DNA from: Parasponia andersonii
Lineage: Eukaryota > Streptophyta > Magnoliopsida > Rosales > Cannabaceae
Length of the DNA stretch: 64,000 nt
Direction of reading: 5' to 3'
Assembly: GCA_002914805.1 (NCBI GenBank)
Contig: JXTB01000164.1
Location: forward strand, 34,283 to 98,282
Shown: piece after piece, positions 1-11,832 of the stretch
Numbering within the stretch: the first letter of the stretch is position 1
Layout: the number at the start of each line of letters is the position of its first letter
Program-made: the position numbers and the translations under genes
Notes under the pieces: model-generated
What the model saw: the letters and a program-made list of their open reading frames with translations, nothing else
The model's database searches: none
What the model was told of the DNA's origin: nothing

Positions 1-124
1 TCTTGAGGACTAAAACTTAAATTTTAAGTACTCGACTTTTTCTGAAAATTTTGGAAATTTTTGTTTATCACTGTTTTCACTTAAATTTACTAAAAATCAT
101 GGCCTTGGATTTTCGGTCGTGACA
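1..124 (+). mobile_element. 3' end of a Gypsy-type LTR, cut by the window edge
   Basis: The stretch ends with GGTCGTGACA at 115-124. The last 30 bases resemble the end of the solo LTR that finishes at 4069 (both have a GTGGCC/ATGGCC, then GG-TTTT, then GGTCGTGACA). I read it as the terminal part of a related LTR whose start lies outside the window. The orientation assumes the CA end is the 3' end. No target duplication can be checked. Confidence 0.5.
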
Positions 125-614
125 TTGTACGTAATAATTGAATGAACAATATTCCTACTTTATGTATGACCATATGTACTTTTTTTGAATTTGTTTATTC
201 TTAAAATTTGATATATTTTTCAAGGATTATTTTTAAGCTTTTTGTTTTAAATACACAATAATATTTTTGAGGGACTTTTTTTTAAGAAAAATTGTTTAAA
301 AAATTAGATTATCTTTTGGAGGGATTCATAATTAAAAAAAAAAAAAACACGTATGTTTATTATGTAATTTGCATGCAAAATTTTTGGGTTATAAAATCTT
401 ATTTGAAAAGAAATGTTATATCCAAAATTTATTAGTTTGGAAATTCGTTTGTTATCATTGTTTTTTAATAATTTTTCAAATTTGAACATTAAAAATTGAC
501 TTTTGAATTGTAATTTTGTAAAATCTGAGTGTGATATTATTTTAATTAAAATATGATTACTATGTTTGCCATTTATAAATATAGTTTTTAACATACATAA
601 AGAAAAACATGATT

Positions 615-663
<49 letters not shown>

Positions 664-1080
664 TACGTTAAAAAAATGTTTTGTAACTATATAACAAGAA
701 AATAATAATAATTTTTAAAGAAAGAATGTATTTCAGGGGAAAAAATAAAATAAAAGAAAATATAAGCTTTTCGAAACAATATTGCCATATTGAATTAGAG
801 TTGAGGAATGAAATTTCTGAATATTTTAGTTAATTTATAACTCCGGTTTAAGTTTCCCCCAAATTATTGGAGTTTATGGCTGAAGACGAAGAAGAATGGT
901 TCCATTGTTTTTTTTTTTTTTCATTTAATAACCACTAATAACCTGGGTGAATGAGCATGTGTGTTTGTTGTAGATGTGAATAGCATAATCTAACGACAAA
1001 TGTGAAAAAAATTGTACGAAAAAAATCAAAGTTAAGGATTTAAAAGTTACAAAATATAAATAGAGATCTAAATAATATCT
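125..1080. other. AT-rich intergenic DNA
   Basis: Very AT-rich sequence with long A and T runs. No reading frame looks like a protein gene: the 96-codon frame at 304-594 on the minus strand is low-complexity K/N/I/F sequence. It contains a TA microsatellite at 617-660. Confidence 0.7.
617..660. repeat. (TA)n microsatellite
   Basis: An uninterrupted run of about 22 TA dinucleotides, likely to vary in length between individuals. Confidence 0.95.
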
Positions 1081-1099
1081 CGGGTAAAGAATGAGAACC

Positions 1100-1851
1100 C
1101 AAGTGAGATTAACCTTATAAATTAATATGCAATTTCATTAATTACATGCAAAATTATCCAATTTTAGTCTTAGTTATGAATAAGGTAATATATAATAGTA
1201 TTTTAATAAGTACTTAGTAATTAAGCACTATTATATATTTCCAAATTCACTATTTAAAACACTAAATACTATAATCAATTAAACTGTGGAATCATGTTTA
1301 GTAGTATTAAATAATGAAAATTTTCACCAATTAATATAAATTTATCAAATTTTAATCTTAGTTAAATATAATAAAATATGTAATAGCATTGTACTAAGTA
1401 CTGATATAATCCACGATATTTTGAAATTATGCTTAGTAATTATAAATTATGTGAAATTTAAGTAATTAAACAACTTAATTCACTACTATATACTCTCATA
1501 TGCTTAGCTAAGGCAAAAATTGAATAAATTTGTACTAATTGATAGTCTAAAAATTAATATAAAATTTGACTAAAAACAATTGATCCACATTAATTAGTTC
1601 AAGTTTAGTAAGTGAGCCCAGGACATTAAGAAATGGTGTTCTTCTACGTACTTTAATCTGAAAAATGGTGATGTTAAAAGTGGTATAAAATAAATACAAA
1701 ATTTTTACTAATGAATGCAAACTTATCCATTTTTAATCTTAGTTGAGTATTTAAACTCAACTATTAATGTATCCATTTTTAACGTATTTATACTCTAATA
1801 AGTATCCATATCTATTAAATTGTGATATGATACTTATATACTAGTAATAAA
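1100..1851. repeat. Degenerate tandem array, left part
   Basis: Successive diverged units of roughly 200 bp share recognisable blocks: an AATTAATAT...TTATC(C/A)AATTTTA block, a TCTTAGTTA block, a TAATAG(C/T)ATT block and a GTACTAAGTACT or AGTACTTAGTA block. The same blocks reappear at 4130-4560 on the far side of the solo LTR at 1852-4069, so the LTR appears to have split one array. Unit borders are approximate. Confidence 0.55.
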
Positions 1852-3448
1852 TGTAAAAATCCGGAATTTTTGCTGGTAATTTGGATATTTTACCAATTTT
1901 CCGGATATAATATTGTGGAGATTAATTTGCAAAAATTTTGTGCATAGGGACTAAATTACAAATTTTAGAGGACTAGATTGATAATAATTTGAAATTTGGG
2001 GACTTATGTATAATTTTTGAAAAATTATACAGCTCATTCAAAAGAGGCCACATGGCATGTTCACTCACTTCTCTCTCTCTCTTCTCTCTCTTCCCCCCCG
2101 ATCTCTCTCTCAGCTCTCTCTCATTCTCTCGGCCGTCGAAGGAGAGGAAGCCACCGCTAGCCATCGTCTAGCCGAGCAGACCACCAGCAGAGCTCCCCTA
2201 GCTGCCACGAACCAGCGCTGGCCAGCTGCAGGACGCCGGAGCCGCCCGCCGTCGTCGTCGGAGGAGAAATAGCCATTTCGGATTTTTGGCCATCGACGAC
2301 GATTCCGGCAACCATTCGACCTCCAACTGGTCCCGTTGGATTCGTCTCGTCGCAAGGATCATCAAGGTATATATATCTCAATCCCATTTTGTCCGGATTG
2401 ATGGTTGCTATTTTTGGGTATTTCAAGTTTATGGTTGTTATTTTTGATCCGACTATTGGATTGTGTTATTGATCTCATTTTTGGTTTTTGATCTCATTTT
2501 TGGAATGTACCCAGAAAATGGAGAAGTTTGATATATATATTACCTATGTTTGGTGACTGGCATAAAAATCGAGATCGGACGGTCGAGATTTGCCTCGTTT
2601 TGCATGCCACCGGTCCGGTATGGGTCGGTATCTGAATTGGACAAGTTATATGTCTAACTTAGTTATTTTGGGTAATAGGAATTCATCAAAAAAGTCCGTT
2701 TGTGGAATTGAAGCTTCATTGAAAAGTTAGTTTTTCACAAGAGGACGATCGAGGGCTCGGAATTTAGTTCCCAACTCTCCGCATCAACGATACGTTGAAG
2801 ATTCAATAGAGTGGTATTGCTATTCGAGTGAGGTAGGGATTCAATTACCTGTGTTTTATATCGTTTTAGAATCAAACTTATTTTCTGCAACATATGAAAA
2901 TAAATATGATTTCTAGACTATTTAAATATCTGTGATGGGAATCGGTTGTATGAGATATATACTGTATTGTTCTGGGAATTTTCTGAGTATAGGTTATTTT
3001 GGATATATTAAAAATAGGGTCGTTATGCTGCCCGTTTTTCTATAAAAACCTAGTATATTGATTTTACTGAAAAACCAGAGCATGATTATTTTCACACTTC
3101 AGTTCTGTATTACATGTGTCATAGGATCATACATGAGCACTATGTTAGCATCGTGGGTTTATAGTGTGGCGTTGCGTGTCCCACCATTAGTGAGAGTCTG
3201 TAAACTCGCGTGGGGTTTTATTATTTCTGATTACCTCCCCATTTGGCAGGCATAGGCAATTCGGTTGCCCCTCTAAATTTGGTAGGCGACACATTGGTGT
3301 CCCCTCCGGGTATGGGCTTAGGTATCAGGCAGGTTGTTAGGTACACTTAGTGCCATCATCCTGGGTTTCCACAGATGAGAGGATGAGAGCTCATGGGTAT
3401 AGGTTGATTTGTGTCATGTGCATATGAATTGAATGGTTTTGATTATAC

Positions 3449-3480
<32 letters not shown>

Positions 3481-4069
3481 GAATTTTTGATTTAGATTAT
3501 ATATATATATATGGATGTTTTGGGACTGAACTAACTATACAGGAATTCTCCATCACTTAAAATATTTTCGACCGTGTAATTATTTTTCCTACTAGGCATT
3601 TTATGCTCATCCCCCTACCTTCTCCTTCAGGTGATGTCCAGTGCGATCTTGGTGATCAAGAAGAGTAAGAGGTCATCTGGATTGCAGTTCGTCTCTTAGT
3701 AATACTAGGAGTTTGTTGTCGTAGTCTTTGGACTATTTGGGTTTTGTATTAGCATTGAACCAAGATTACTGCTTTCTTTTTTGTCTGCGAACTTATGTAT
3801 GCCATTCTGGTATTTGACCTTTGTTGTGGATAGTGGTGATGCTTAGTTTTATATTTGATTTTGCGTTTTTAAATAATTATTCAGTCTATATTTAATGGTA
3901 TATACGAACTGTGGGAGTGGTTCACGAGATGGAATTCTAATTATTTTATTTAAATAGACTGACTGTTTTATAAAAACTAAAACTTTTAACACTTTTCAAA
4001 TAAATCAAAGAATTTCTCATCTTTGTGAAATTCTTTTTCTACCAGTGGCCCGGGTTTTGGGTCGTGACA
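1852..4069 (+). mobile_element. Solo LTR of a Ty3/Gypsy-type retrotransposon
   Basis: The segment starts TGTAAAAATCC and ends GGGTCGTGACA, the TG...CA form of an LTR. It is flanked on both sides by the same five bases, ATAAA (1847-1851 and 4070-4074), a target-site duplication. Inside are a GC-rich leader-like stretch preceded by CT runs (about 2060-2280) and TA microsatellites (about 3454-3480 and 3499-3512). No gag or pol coding, primer-binding site or second LTR is present, so I call it a solo LTR of 2.2 kb left by LTR-LTR recombination. The overlapping reading frames at 1973-2426 lie in its GC-rich leader and are not genes. The family name is inferred from the terminal motif, not from coding sequence. 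Confidence 0.8.
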
Positions 4070-4074
4070 ATAAA

Positions 4075-4560
4075 TTAGTTTGAAAATTTACTAATTAATA
4101 AAAACCGATCAAAAAGTCTTCATTGAGCGAAAGTATATAATATTTCTTTTGAATAAAATGAAAGCGTATGATATTGTTATACTGAGTATCTGGTCCACAA
4201 AATTATGAAATTATGCTTATTGGTATTAAATTATTGTGAAATATAACTAATTAAGTCAAAATCAATCAATTTAGTCTAAGTATATACAGCATGTTTTAGT
4301 ATATAATAATGTTGTACTAAGTACTAGAGCACACTAAATTATGACCTAAAGCTTGGTAATATCAAACTGATGTGAAATTTCCCTGATCAATATATGTTTA
4401 TCTGATTTTTGTCTAATTTGAGTATGTGATATTATGTAATGGTATTCTAAAAAATGTTATTGTAAACTAACTCGTGACGTTAGATCAGTTATTTTAAATT
4501 AATATCAATTTTCATTAGTTAAGGCATATTAATATAATTTAACTCTAATTAAAAAAAAAA
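4075..4560. repeat. Degenerate tandem array, right part
   Basis: It continues the motif blocks of 1100-1851 (GTACTAAGTACT at about 4313, GAAATTATGCTTA at about 4206) after the solo LTR. This supports insertion of the LTR into a pre-existing array. Confidence 0.5.
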
Positions 4561-5853
4561 AAAAGCATTAGGATAATGTAAATTGTTGTACAAAAGTTAT
4601 AGACTCACCATTTTGTAATATTATAGTTATTGTTTCTTCGGTTACGCACATATGAGAAAAACATATTAAGATTAATAGTTTGTTTTTGTTAGAGGAACCT
4701 AAATGAATTGTAACTAGAAATTCCTAGTAACGGCTTTCTATTTTTTTTAAAAAAATATATATTAAAAGATTAGGGATTGAAGAACTTGAAAAGAAAATAG
4801 ATTTGAACAAATAAAACATATACTTCATAACATACTGGTCTTTGACTACCAAAATTCTTTTTAGATGGGTTTTCTCTCCTCCAATAATTATAAAGCTTAC
4901 ACAAGTAAATATTAACCAAATAAACAAAAAAAAAAAAAAGAGAAGGGAACACACTGAGAATTTGGAGATGATATTGATCTTATTGAATAGATTTTCATGA
5001 TTGTAGATTTTTTTGTTAGGGTTATTTTTTGCCTTTTTAGAAGATTTTATCAATGAAAATAATTAAGACCAATCGCTGAACTTATTTAGAGTTAAAAAAG
5101 TATAAATTTTGTTTTTAAAAAAAATGCAATTCTCAATAAATGTAAATAGAGGATAACGGTTTAAAAGGATAATTGTTATACAAGAATAACAACCAATCAC
5201 TATTAATGGCAAAGTATTGTGAGAATAACCAAAAAAAATAGTGAGTATCCGACTCTGTGCATTCCTTTACAAATGAAAAAAGGTCCATAATTTTTTTATA
5301 TTGGAACTAAATATTTTCTTAGAGTATATTATCTAATTTTTCTTTATAATGACATTAAATAAAAAATAATTTAATCAAATAGAACATAATTTTCAAAATT
5401 TACATGATTTTCAAAAACTAACTAATTAATGCAACACTAAGAATTAAAATAAAACAAAAACAAAATAAAATTCACATAATTAACGAATCTTGAATTTCGT
5501 TCCAAATATTTATTGCAAAGTTTTGTTTTTTTTTTTTTAAAAAAAAAATCTTTGTAATTAATGCTAAATGGTAATTTGTTAGACTTAGTATAACAGGTTA
5601 TTTTCAAATTCATGCCATCATTTGTATTTAATATTTATATTAATATTTATAATTATTTAATACTAACACTAATTTTATGATGATTACTCACGGAACCGTA
5701 ACCATTGAAACTTCGTCCGTATATATATATAAGGCACAATCACAACTAGAAATATTATAAGGAGATAAATTTATTTTTTTATTTTTTTTATTATAAAAAC
5801 ATGAAAATAGATTGTGTTTCCTTCTTAAGCTCCTACAATTAAGGGGGATCCAA
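4561..5853. other. AT-rich intergenic DNA, no gene seen
   Basis: Poly-A and poly-T tracts and AT-rich unique sequence. The minus-strand frames at 4724-5053 are low-complexity. A TATATATATATAAGG stretch near 5719-5733 resembles a TATA box but no reading frame follows. Confidence 0.6.
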
Positions 5854-6525
5854 GCATTTTCATCCCATAGGAGCTTATCATTGTAGCAAAAACAATAACT
5901 AACAATTGAAAATAAAAGAATAGAAGAATTTGATCTTCTTCCTCCAAACCTCTCTCATGCACTCTTCGACGTCACGCTTCATATTCACATCCAATTAGCA
6001 GGTTATATTTTATTTTTTCAATTAATTTTTTAAGAAAAGTTTTAAATCCATCTACATTTGATCTTTTACACTTTGTTTTTGATTGAACTATATAAGTGGA
6101 GCATGGGAGTTGGACTACCGTAGAGTTTATGATCGATTTGCTTAAGATGTTCTTTGCTGTTTTTTTATTAAGATAATGCCAAAGAAGTGTTTATTATTTT
6201 GAATATTTATTAAAAATTTAAAGTTATATTTTATGTATAATATTTAATATTTTTTTATACATATATGTATTTTAAGATCGACAAGAATAGATTTTTGAAA
6301 TAGAGTAGTTGTCTAGCCAAGAGCTTAATATGATTTGAAATTTGAATTTTCTCGTATGTTTTATTTAAGGATTAATGCCATAAATGGTCCCTACATACTA
6401 CTACAACAAAAGTGCAATAGAAGGCAACAACAACTATTGTCACTTTAGGAATACATAAAACGGCGACAATCAAAAAAGAAAGACATTGCTATATATATTA
6501 TAAAAGACTTTTTGAGTATTGAAAA
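5854..6525. repeat. First copy of a 672-bp tandem duplication
   Basis: The segment from GCATTTTCATCCCATAGG to GTATTGAAAA is repeated immediately downstream, starting GCATTCTAATCCCATAGG at 6526. The copies differ at only scattered positions. This copy carries the left end of the CACTA-like element (6400-6525), so the duplication happened after that transposon arrived. Confidence 0.85.
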
Positions 6526-7284
6526 GCATTCTAATCCCATAGGAGCTTATCATTGTAGCAAAAACAATAACTAACAATTGAAAATAAAAGAATAGAAGAA
6601 TTTGATCTTCTTCCTCCAAACCTCTATCATGCACTCTTCGACGTCACGCTTCATATTCACATCCAATTAGCAGCTTATATTTTATTTTTTCAATTAAGTT
6701 TTTAAGAAAAGTTTTAAATCCATCTACATTTGATCTTTTTCACTTCGTTTTTGATTGAACTATATAAGTGGAGCATGGGAGTTGGACTACCGTAGAGTTT
6801 ACGATCGATTTACTTAAGATGTTCTTTGCTGTTTTTTTATTAAGATAATTGTACATCCCGATTCACGTGCATGCTTACATGTTTTGTGTAATAGAGCTTT
6901 GTCTAGCACTAAGTTATGTAAATGAGTTAAGTTGGTCAGTGAGGAGCTTAATGATTTTATATGTTCATAAAGATCCTAGTAAAAAGGATTTCATGTTTTA
7001 CGAGACAATCTTTTGCTGTTAGGTTTTATACAATAGAAATGAGTTAAGCTACTGATTAAGGTACTTAGCAGTGTAAACTTTTGATGATGGACAATATGAT
7101 GAAAGAAAATATTTTTGACGAAAACTGACAGTTAAGTTTCCAACAATCTAGAATAGATAAGCTACTGACGGAAGAGACAAGATTACTTATGATGTTGTGA
7201 TCAATTTCTAGGGAGAAGTTAGTATTTCTCGATTTTTGTGCTAGACAATTCTATAAATCATGATATTTAGATGATAAGTCAAAA

Positions 7285-7430
7285 AAAAGTGAAGCACGAG
7301 GTGGTCTAAGCATGATGTCTCCATAAGCACGAGGTGGCACTGTAAGAACGAGGTGTTGAATCAGAGTACGAGATGTCAAATCAAAGCACGAGGTGTAAAG
7401 TTCGAAAGCATGAGGTGTCAGTTAGAAGAA
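7285..7430. repeat. Minisatellite of GCACGAGGTGTCA-like units in the solo LTR
   Basis: Six or seven irregular copies of a short motif (AGCACGAGGTGGT, AGCACGAGGTGGC, GAACGAGGTGTTG, GTACGAGATGTCA, AGCACGAGGTGTA, AGCATGAGGTGTC) lie upstream of the LTR's TATA box. The position fits an enhancer-like U3 repeat; that function is inference. Confidence 0.75.
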
Positions 7431-7447
7431 TGTAGTGGAATAGAACA

Positions 7448-7563
7448 GGCTAGGTGTCAAGCATGCAGATGAGATTAGTGGCAACTATATGTCAACATTT
7501 AGGCAAGCTAGGTGTCAAGCATACAAATGAGGTTAGTGGCAACTACGTGTCAACATTTAGGCT
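7448..7563. repeat. Two tandem copies of a 58-bp unit in the solo LTR
   Basis: Two near-identical units starting GCTAGGTGTCAAGCAT and ending CAACATTTAGGC follow one another. Differences are single bases. Confidence 0.8.
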
Positions 7564-8822
7564 GAGTTAAGTGGCTCGATGTAGACAGTGCATGTGGTGC
7601 TAGGTGTCATGATGGAAGAAGATTTAGGTGATGAGTAAGCTGCTAGCTTGAGGAGCTTCCTGAAATCTATAAATAAGGCTTGAGAATTAGTTTTAGAGAT
7701 ACAATGCTCCACCCATATTTCTAGTAAAATTTAGAGAGAAAAGAAAAAAGAGGACAGAAAGATAGAGAGAGGTTTGGGAATAGAACCGAAGATTAAGAGG
7801 AATATCATCTAGAGGTAAGTAAAGATAAACATTTTTACTGCGTTACAGGAGCATAATAAGTATAAGTATTTTCTAAATGTTATGTGAAGTACGTGCTTAT
7901 TTATATGTACCAATATATACTACTATATTGTTTATAGAATGATATTCATGGCATATCCATAAGGCATGTTTATAAAAGGAAAAATTAAAGTGATTTTACG
8001 AAGTTCATGTTTTTAATAAAATGTTACCATTATACCTAATTTCAAAGTTATGTTGTTTATAAAGTATGGTTCCTGGCTTAGTGATTGTGTAGAAAAGAGG
8101 TGGCGAAATCCCTTGAGGTGAAAGGGCCAAGATAGAGTAACCATCAAATGATAAATGTTAAAAGGTCTACTATGTCATTATGTTAGAAGTTATGCTTAAA
8201 ATAGGGCCCAAAATGATGTTTAAAGAATGAATGTTTTCCAAGAAAAGTTGTACAATTGGTAACAAATATTTTTATAGCATGTCATCATTTATATGCATGT
8301 ATCGTCTTTACTTACTGAGTGTTAGCTCATTATAGTTCTTGTAATGCAGGTTTTAGTTGCATCAGTAGATTTCTGAAAGTTGGCTGAGCTGCAGTTCCAT
8401 TCCTCCCATGATACGAATATATTTTATTTCTAAAATTTTTAATTGTAAAAAAAAATGAAGTCTTATGCCCTTTTTAGTTTTTCCGCTTTCAAATGCTCAG
8501 TTTTCAAAAAAACGTTACGAAGGCTTAACACGTCCTTATCTAACTAGTTGTGTTTTAAAGCAAAGTCTGACCAGCTAGGTTTGGGGGCGTTATAATAATA
8601 CCAAAGAAGTGTTTATTATTTTGGATATTTATTAAAAATTTAAAGTTATATTTTATGTATAATATTTAATATTTTTTTATATATATATGTATTTTAAGAT
8701 CGACAAGAATAGAATTTTGAAATAGAGTAGTTGTCTAGCCAAGAGCTTAAGATGAATTGAAATTTGAATTTTCTCGTATGTTTTATTTAAGGATTAATGT
8801 CGTAAATGGTCCCTGCATACTA

Positions 8823-10822
8823 CTACAATAAAAGTGCAATAGAGGGCAACAACAACTATTGTCACTTTAGGAATACATAAAGCGTCAACAATCAGAAAAG
8901 AAAGACATTGCTATATATATTATAAAAGACTTTTTGAGTATTGAAAAACCCTAAAGTAGCGATATTTGTCTCCGCTTTGTGATTTTTTTATTTAAAGTGG
9001 CGACTTTTTTTTTATTTTGGGTTTTTTCAATTTAAAGTGACAACTTTTGTCCTCGTTTTAAGATTTTCAGTTTAAAATGGCGACTTTTGTCCTGTTTAGA
9101 TTTTTCTATTTAAAATTTTCATTATTTATTGGTCCTACTATTTTCCAAAATAAATGAAATGTGCCCAAGAGAATTGAGGATAAAAATATTTACTCTAAAA
9201 GAATGACTATTTTCATAGCTTTAGACTTTTGTCCATGCCTTTAAGATTTTCAGTTAAAAGTAATGACTTTTGTCCTCGTTTTAGGTTTTTCTATTTAAAA
9301 TTTTTATTATTTATTAGTGCAACTATTTTTCCAAAAAAATGAAATGGCGTCAAGAAAATTAGGGATAAAAATATTTACACTAAATAGACGACTATTGTCA
9401 CTGCTTTAAATTAAAAAACCTAAAGCGGCGACTTTTGTCTCTGTTTCAGGTTTTTCAATTTAAAATTTTCATTATTTATTGGCGCTATTATTTCTCCCAA
9501 AAAAAAATTAAAATAGAACTAAGAAAATTAGGGGTGAAAACACTTACTCTAAAAGAGCAACTATTGTTACAACATTAAATTGAAAAACCTAAAGCAACCA
9601 CGTTTGTCCCTACTTTATATTTTCACTATTTATTAGTACCACTATTTTTCTCAAAAAAAAAAATGAGCACCAAGATAAAAATATCTAGCTTAAAGGAGCG
9701 ACTATTGTCACCACTTTAGATCTTATATTTTTTTAAAATAAATTAATTATGAATAATTAATGAAAAAAATATTTTAAATTAATTCTTCATCCTAAAGCAG
9801 AGACTAGTCACCGCTTTAATTTTTTCGTGAAATTTTAGATGGGCAAAATGACTGCCATAAATTTTGTAAACTTAAATAAAATGATGTGTTTAATTTAAAG
9901 CAATGACATTAAGTTTATAGGGGTAACAAAAATCGCCTCTTTAGATCTGTATTTTATTCAACCTAGAAACCACTTCTTCTTCCTCTTTTCTATCTCATAT
10001 TCTCTTTCTTTCTATTTAGTCATTCTCTTTCTCCGATTTATTTCTCTCAAAATCTTAACTTTCCTCTTACAAGCACGACATCTCCTTCTTACTATAAATT
10101 CATTTTCATCTCTCTATAAAGTATATATATATTTTCTTTTTATCCATCTCACATTTTTCTCTTGATTTTATTTTATTTTTCATTTTTCTTTCTTTTCTTT
10201 TTGGTCTCGCTGCCACCACCATTGCTAACAACAACCAGCGCCATCCACCGTTGCCAGCCACCTAATTAGTCCTGTTAGAATTGGTTCTTTGTTCATGTTT
10301 TTTTTTTGTTTTTAATTTTTTGATAATTTGTTATGTTAAAAATTAGATTTTTAACTTTTTAAAAAATTCATAATTTATGGTTATTTTATATGTGTTTATA
10401 TAATTTTATTGTATTATATTTATAGTTATTATAACTACTTAATTACTTGTTGTATATACTTATTTTAATTTTAGATAACTCTTAATGTAATTTTATAAAA
10501 GATATTAATTAATTTCATTAAAATATTTAGTATTTAATTATATTAATTTTTACTATCTCTATTAATTTAATTAATTTAAAATATAATTATTTTTAATTTC
10601 TCATTTTAAAACTAATTAAAAATAATTTCTTTTGAAATAACTCTAAAACGACAATAAAAAATCGCCGCTATAGAGTAATTAAATATGGCAATATAAAGTG
10701 TCGCCGCTATAGAGATCTATACGAGGAAATTTAATGTGGTGATTCTATAATAGCGACTTTTAGATATAACGCAGAGACTCTTTATTTTATACGTCGCCGC
10801 TTGATTTCTTTTTGGTGTAGTG
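8823..10822. mobile_element. Non-autonomous CACTA (En/Spm-like) transposon
   Basis: The right end read on the minus strand is CACTACACCAAAAAGAAATC, a typical CACTA terminus. The left end is ACTACAATAAAAGTGC with the first C missing. The three bases ACT flank both ends (8820-8822, 10823-10825), the expected target duplication. Sub-terminal GGCGAC/GTCGCCGCTATAGAG motifs occur repeatedly near both ends, as in this superfamily. No transposase frame is present. A truncated copy of the left end lies at 6400-6525. Confidence 0.75.
9060..9720. repeat. Four tandem units of 130-185 bp inside the CACTA element
   Basis: Each unit holds a TTTTC or TTTTT + ATTATTTATT(A/G)G block, a run ending CCAAAA..AATGAAAT or similar, an AAAATATTTA block, and a GACTATTGTCAC-like end. 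Unit borders near 9060, 9236, 9421 and 9591 are approximate. Confidence 0.65.
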
Positions 10823-11499
10823 ACTATCCAACTTGTGGCAGTTTAGTATTTAAAGTTTTAATTGTGACAATTAAGTCTTTAATTTTTTAAAAAGTGTATT
10901 TGAAAGGCAATTTAATAATTTTAAGCATAAAATGAACATTCACAAAAAAAAATTGTTTTAAATTTGTAGCTCAAAAAACCCTAAAAATTACAAATAATAT
11001 ATATTTCCCTCTCTACAACTCTTTTTATTCAGTTTATTTTCTCTTAAATATATTTTTAGATGCTACAGTGTATTCCTCACATATTTTTTTTGTCAGAAAT
11101 ATAATAACAATCCAGGGGTTAAATTACTTTAAATAGGAAAATTCAGAGACTTAATTCCCACAACTAAAATTTTAAGGACTAAATTATCACAAATTGGATA
11201 CTTTAGGAATCTTTTGTGCCATAAATCCTTTATTTTAAAGAAAATCACACGAGCAATTTTATTTATTTATTTTTTTAAAGGTCACACAAGCAATTTTATT
11301 TTCTTTTATTTTTAACAAGGACTTTTATTTCTTGTTGATAGACCGGAAAAAAAAAAAAGAAGCAAAATATTGCATGTTTTGATTTGTTGTTTATGTTGGA
11401 CTAAGAATCTATTCTAAGAGCCAGACCACTAGCGAGAGTTTGAACGCCCTTAATGTTCAAGGGTATGGCTATACCAATTCCTAATTATTAAATAGGATA

Positions 11500-11832
11500 A
11501 ACGGTAAGGAAAAAAAATTGAGTATTCTGCAATTTAAAACTTAAAATTTAGATTTTTCAAAATAATACATTGAGATAAAAATTTTTAAAAATTAATATCT
11601 TGGACTGCTTTTTTATTAATTTTAATAACGAAAAAATAATAATATCTTCTATAAAAACTAGATTAATCGTTATTATTCTCCTTAATTTTGAGAATATTAT
11701 TATCTTTTATCAGTTAGAGTTATTTAAAAAATCAACTTAGTGTATTAATTTTTAGAAATTCTTAATTTTATAGTATTATTTTATAGAGTCTAAATTTTAA
11801 GATTTCAATTAAACATTAGAATAAATTCCATG
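11500..11832. mobile_element. MITE with about 70-bp inverted ends, copy 1
   Basis: The left end (AAAACTTAAAATTTAGATTTTTCAAAATAATAC...) is the inverted form of the right end (...AGTATTATTTTATAGAGTCTAAATTTTAAG). The whole element matches 22660-23010 in the same orientation, including the interior CTTTTATCAGTTA and GTTATTTAAAA blocks, so this is a dispersed family. It has no coding capacity. Confidence 0.7.

Larger units (their letters stand above)
6850..8594 (+). mobile_element. Solo LTR with ATAAT target duplication
   Basis: It starts TGTACATCCCG and ends GGGGGCGTTATA, imperfectly complementary ends like the TGTAACGCCCC/GGGGCGTTACA ends common in plant Gypsy LTRs. ATAAT precedes it (6845-6849) and follows it (8595-8599). 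The intact duplicate at 5854-6525 confirms the precise insertion point. A likely LTR promoter TATA box (CTATAAATAAGG) lies at about 7669-7680. It contains two internal minisatellites. No coding sequence is seen. Confidence 0.85.
6526..8947. repeat. Second copy of the 672-bp duplication, split by a solo LTR
   Basis: Bases 6526-6849 match 5854-6173 and bases 8595-8947 match the rest of the first copy (6174-6525). Between them lies the 1745-bp solo LTR. The uninterrupted first copy shows the empty site directly: AAGATAATGCCAAAG. Right after this copy the sequence continues into the body of the CACTA-like element. Confidence 0.85.
8787..11235. mobile_element. Long-inverted-repeat element carrying a CACTA insertion
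   Basis: Reading the left arm (8787-8822) straight on into 10826 onwards, with the CACTA element removed, gives about 130 bp. This matches the reverse complement of 11105-11235: AAGGATT(A/T)ATG, GTATCCAA or CTATCCAA, TTTAGT, GTGACAATTAAGTC or GTGGGAATTAAGTC. Without the insertion the element would be about 450 bp. It has no coding capacity; the superfamily (perhaps Mutator-like) is uncertain. Confidence 0.6.

Noticed and set aside
1973-2426. Overlapping GC-rich open frames on both strands
   Set aside because: They lie in the GC-rich leader of the solo LTR at 1852-4069, overlap each other and show no protein features.
7285-7563. Spaced repeats that might suggest a CRISPR-like array
   Set aside because: Units are irregular and the sequence is plant nuclear DNA inside an LTR; no spacer structure.
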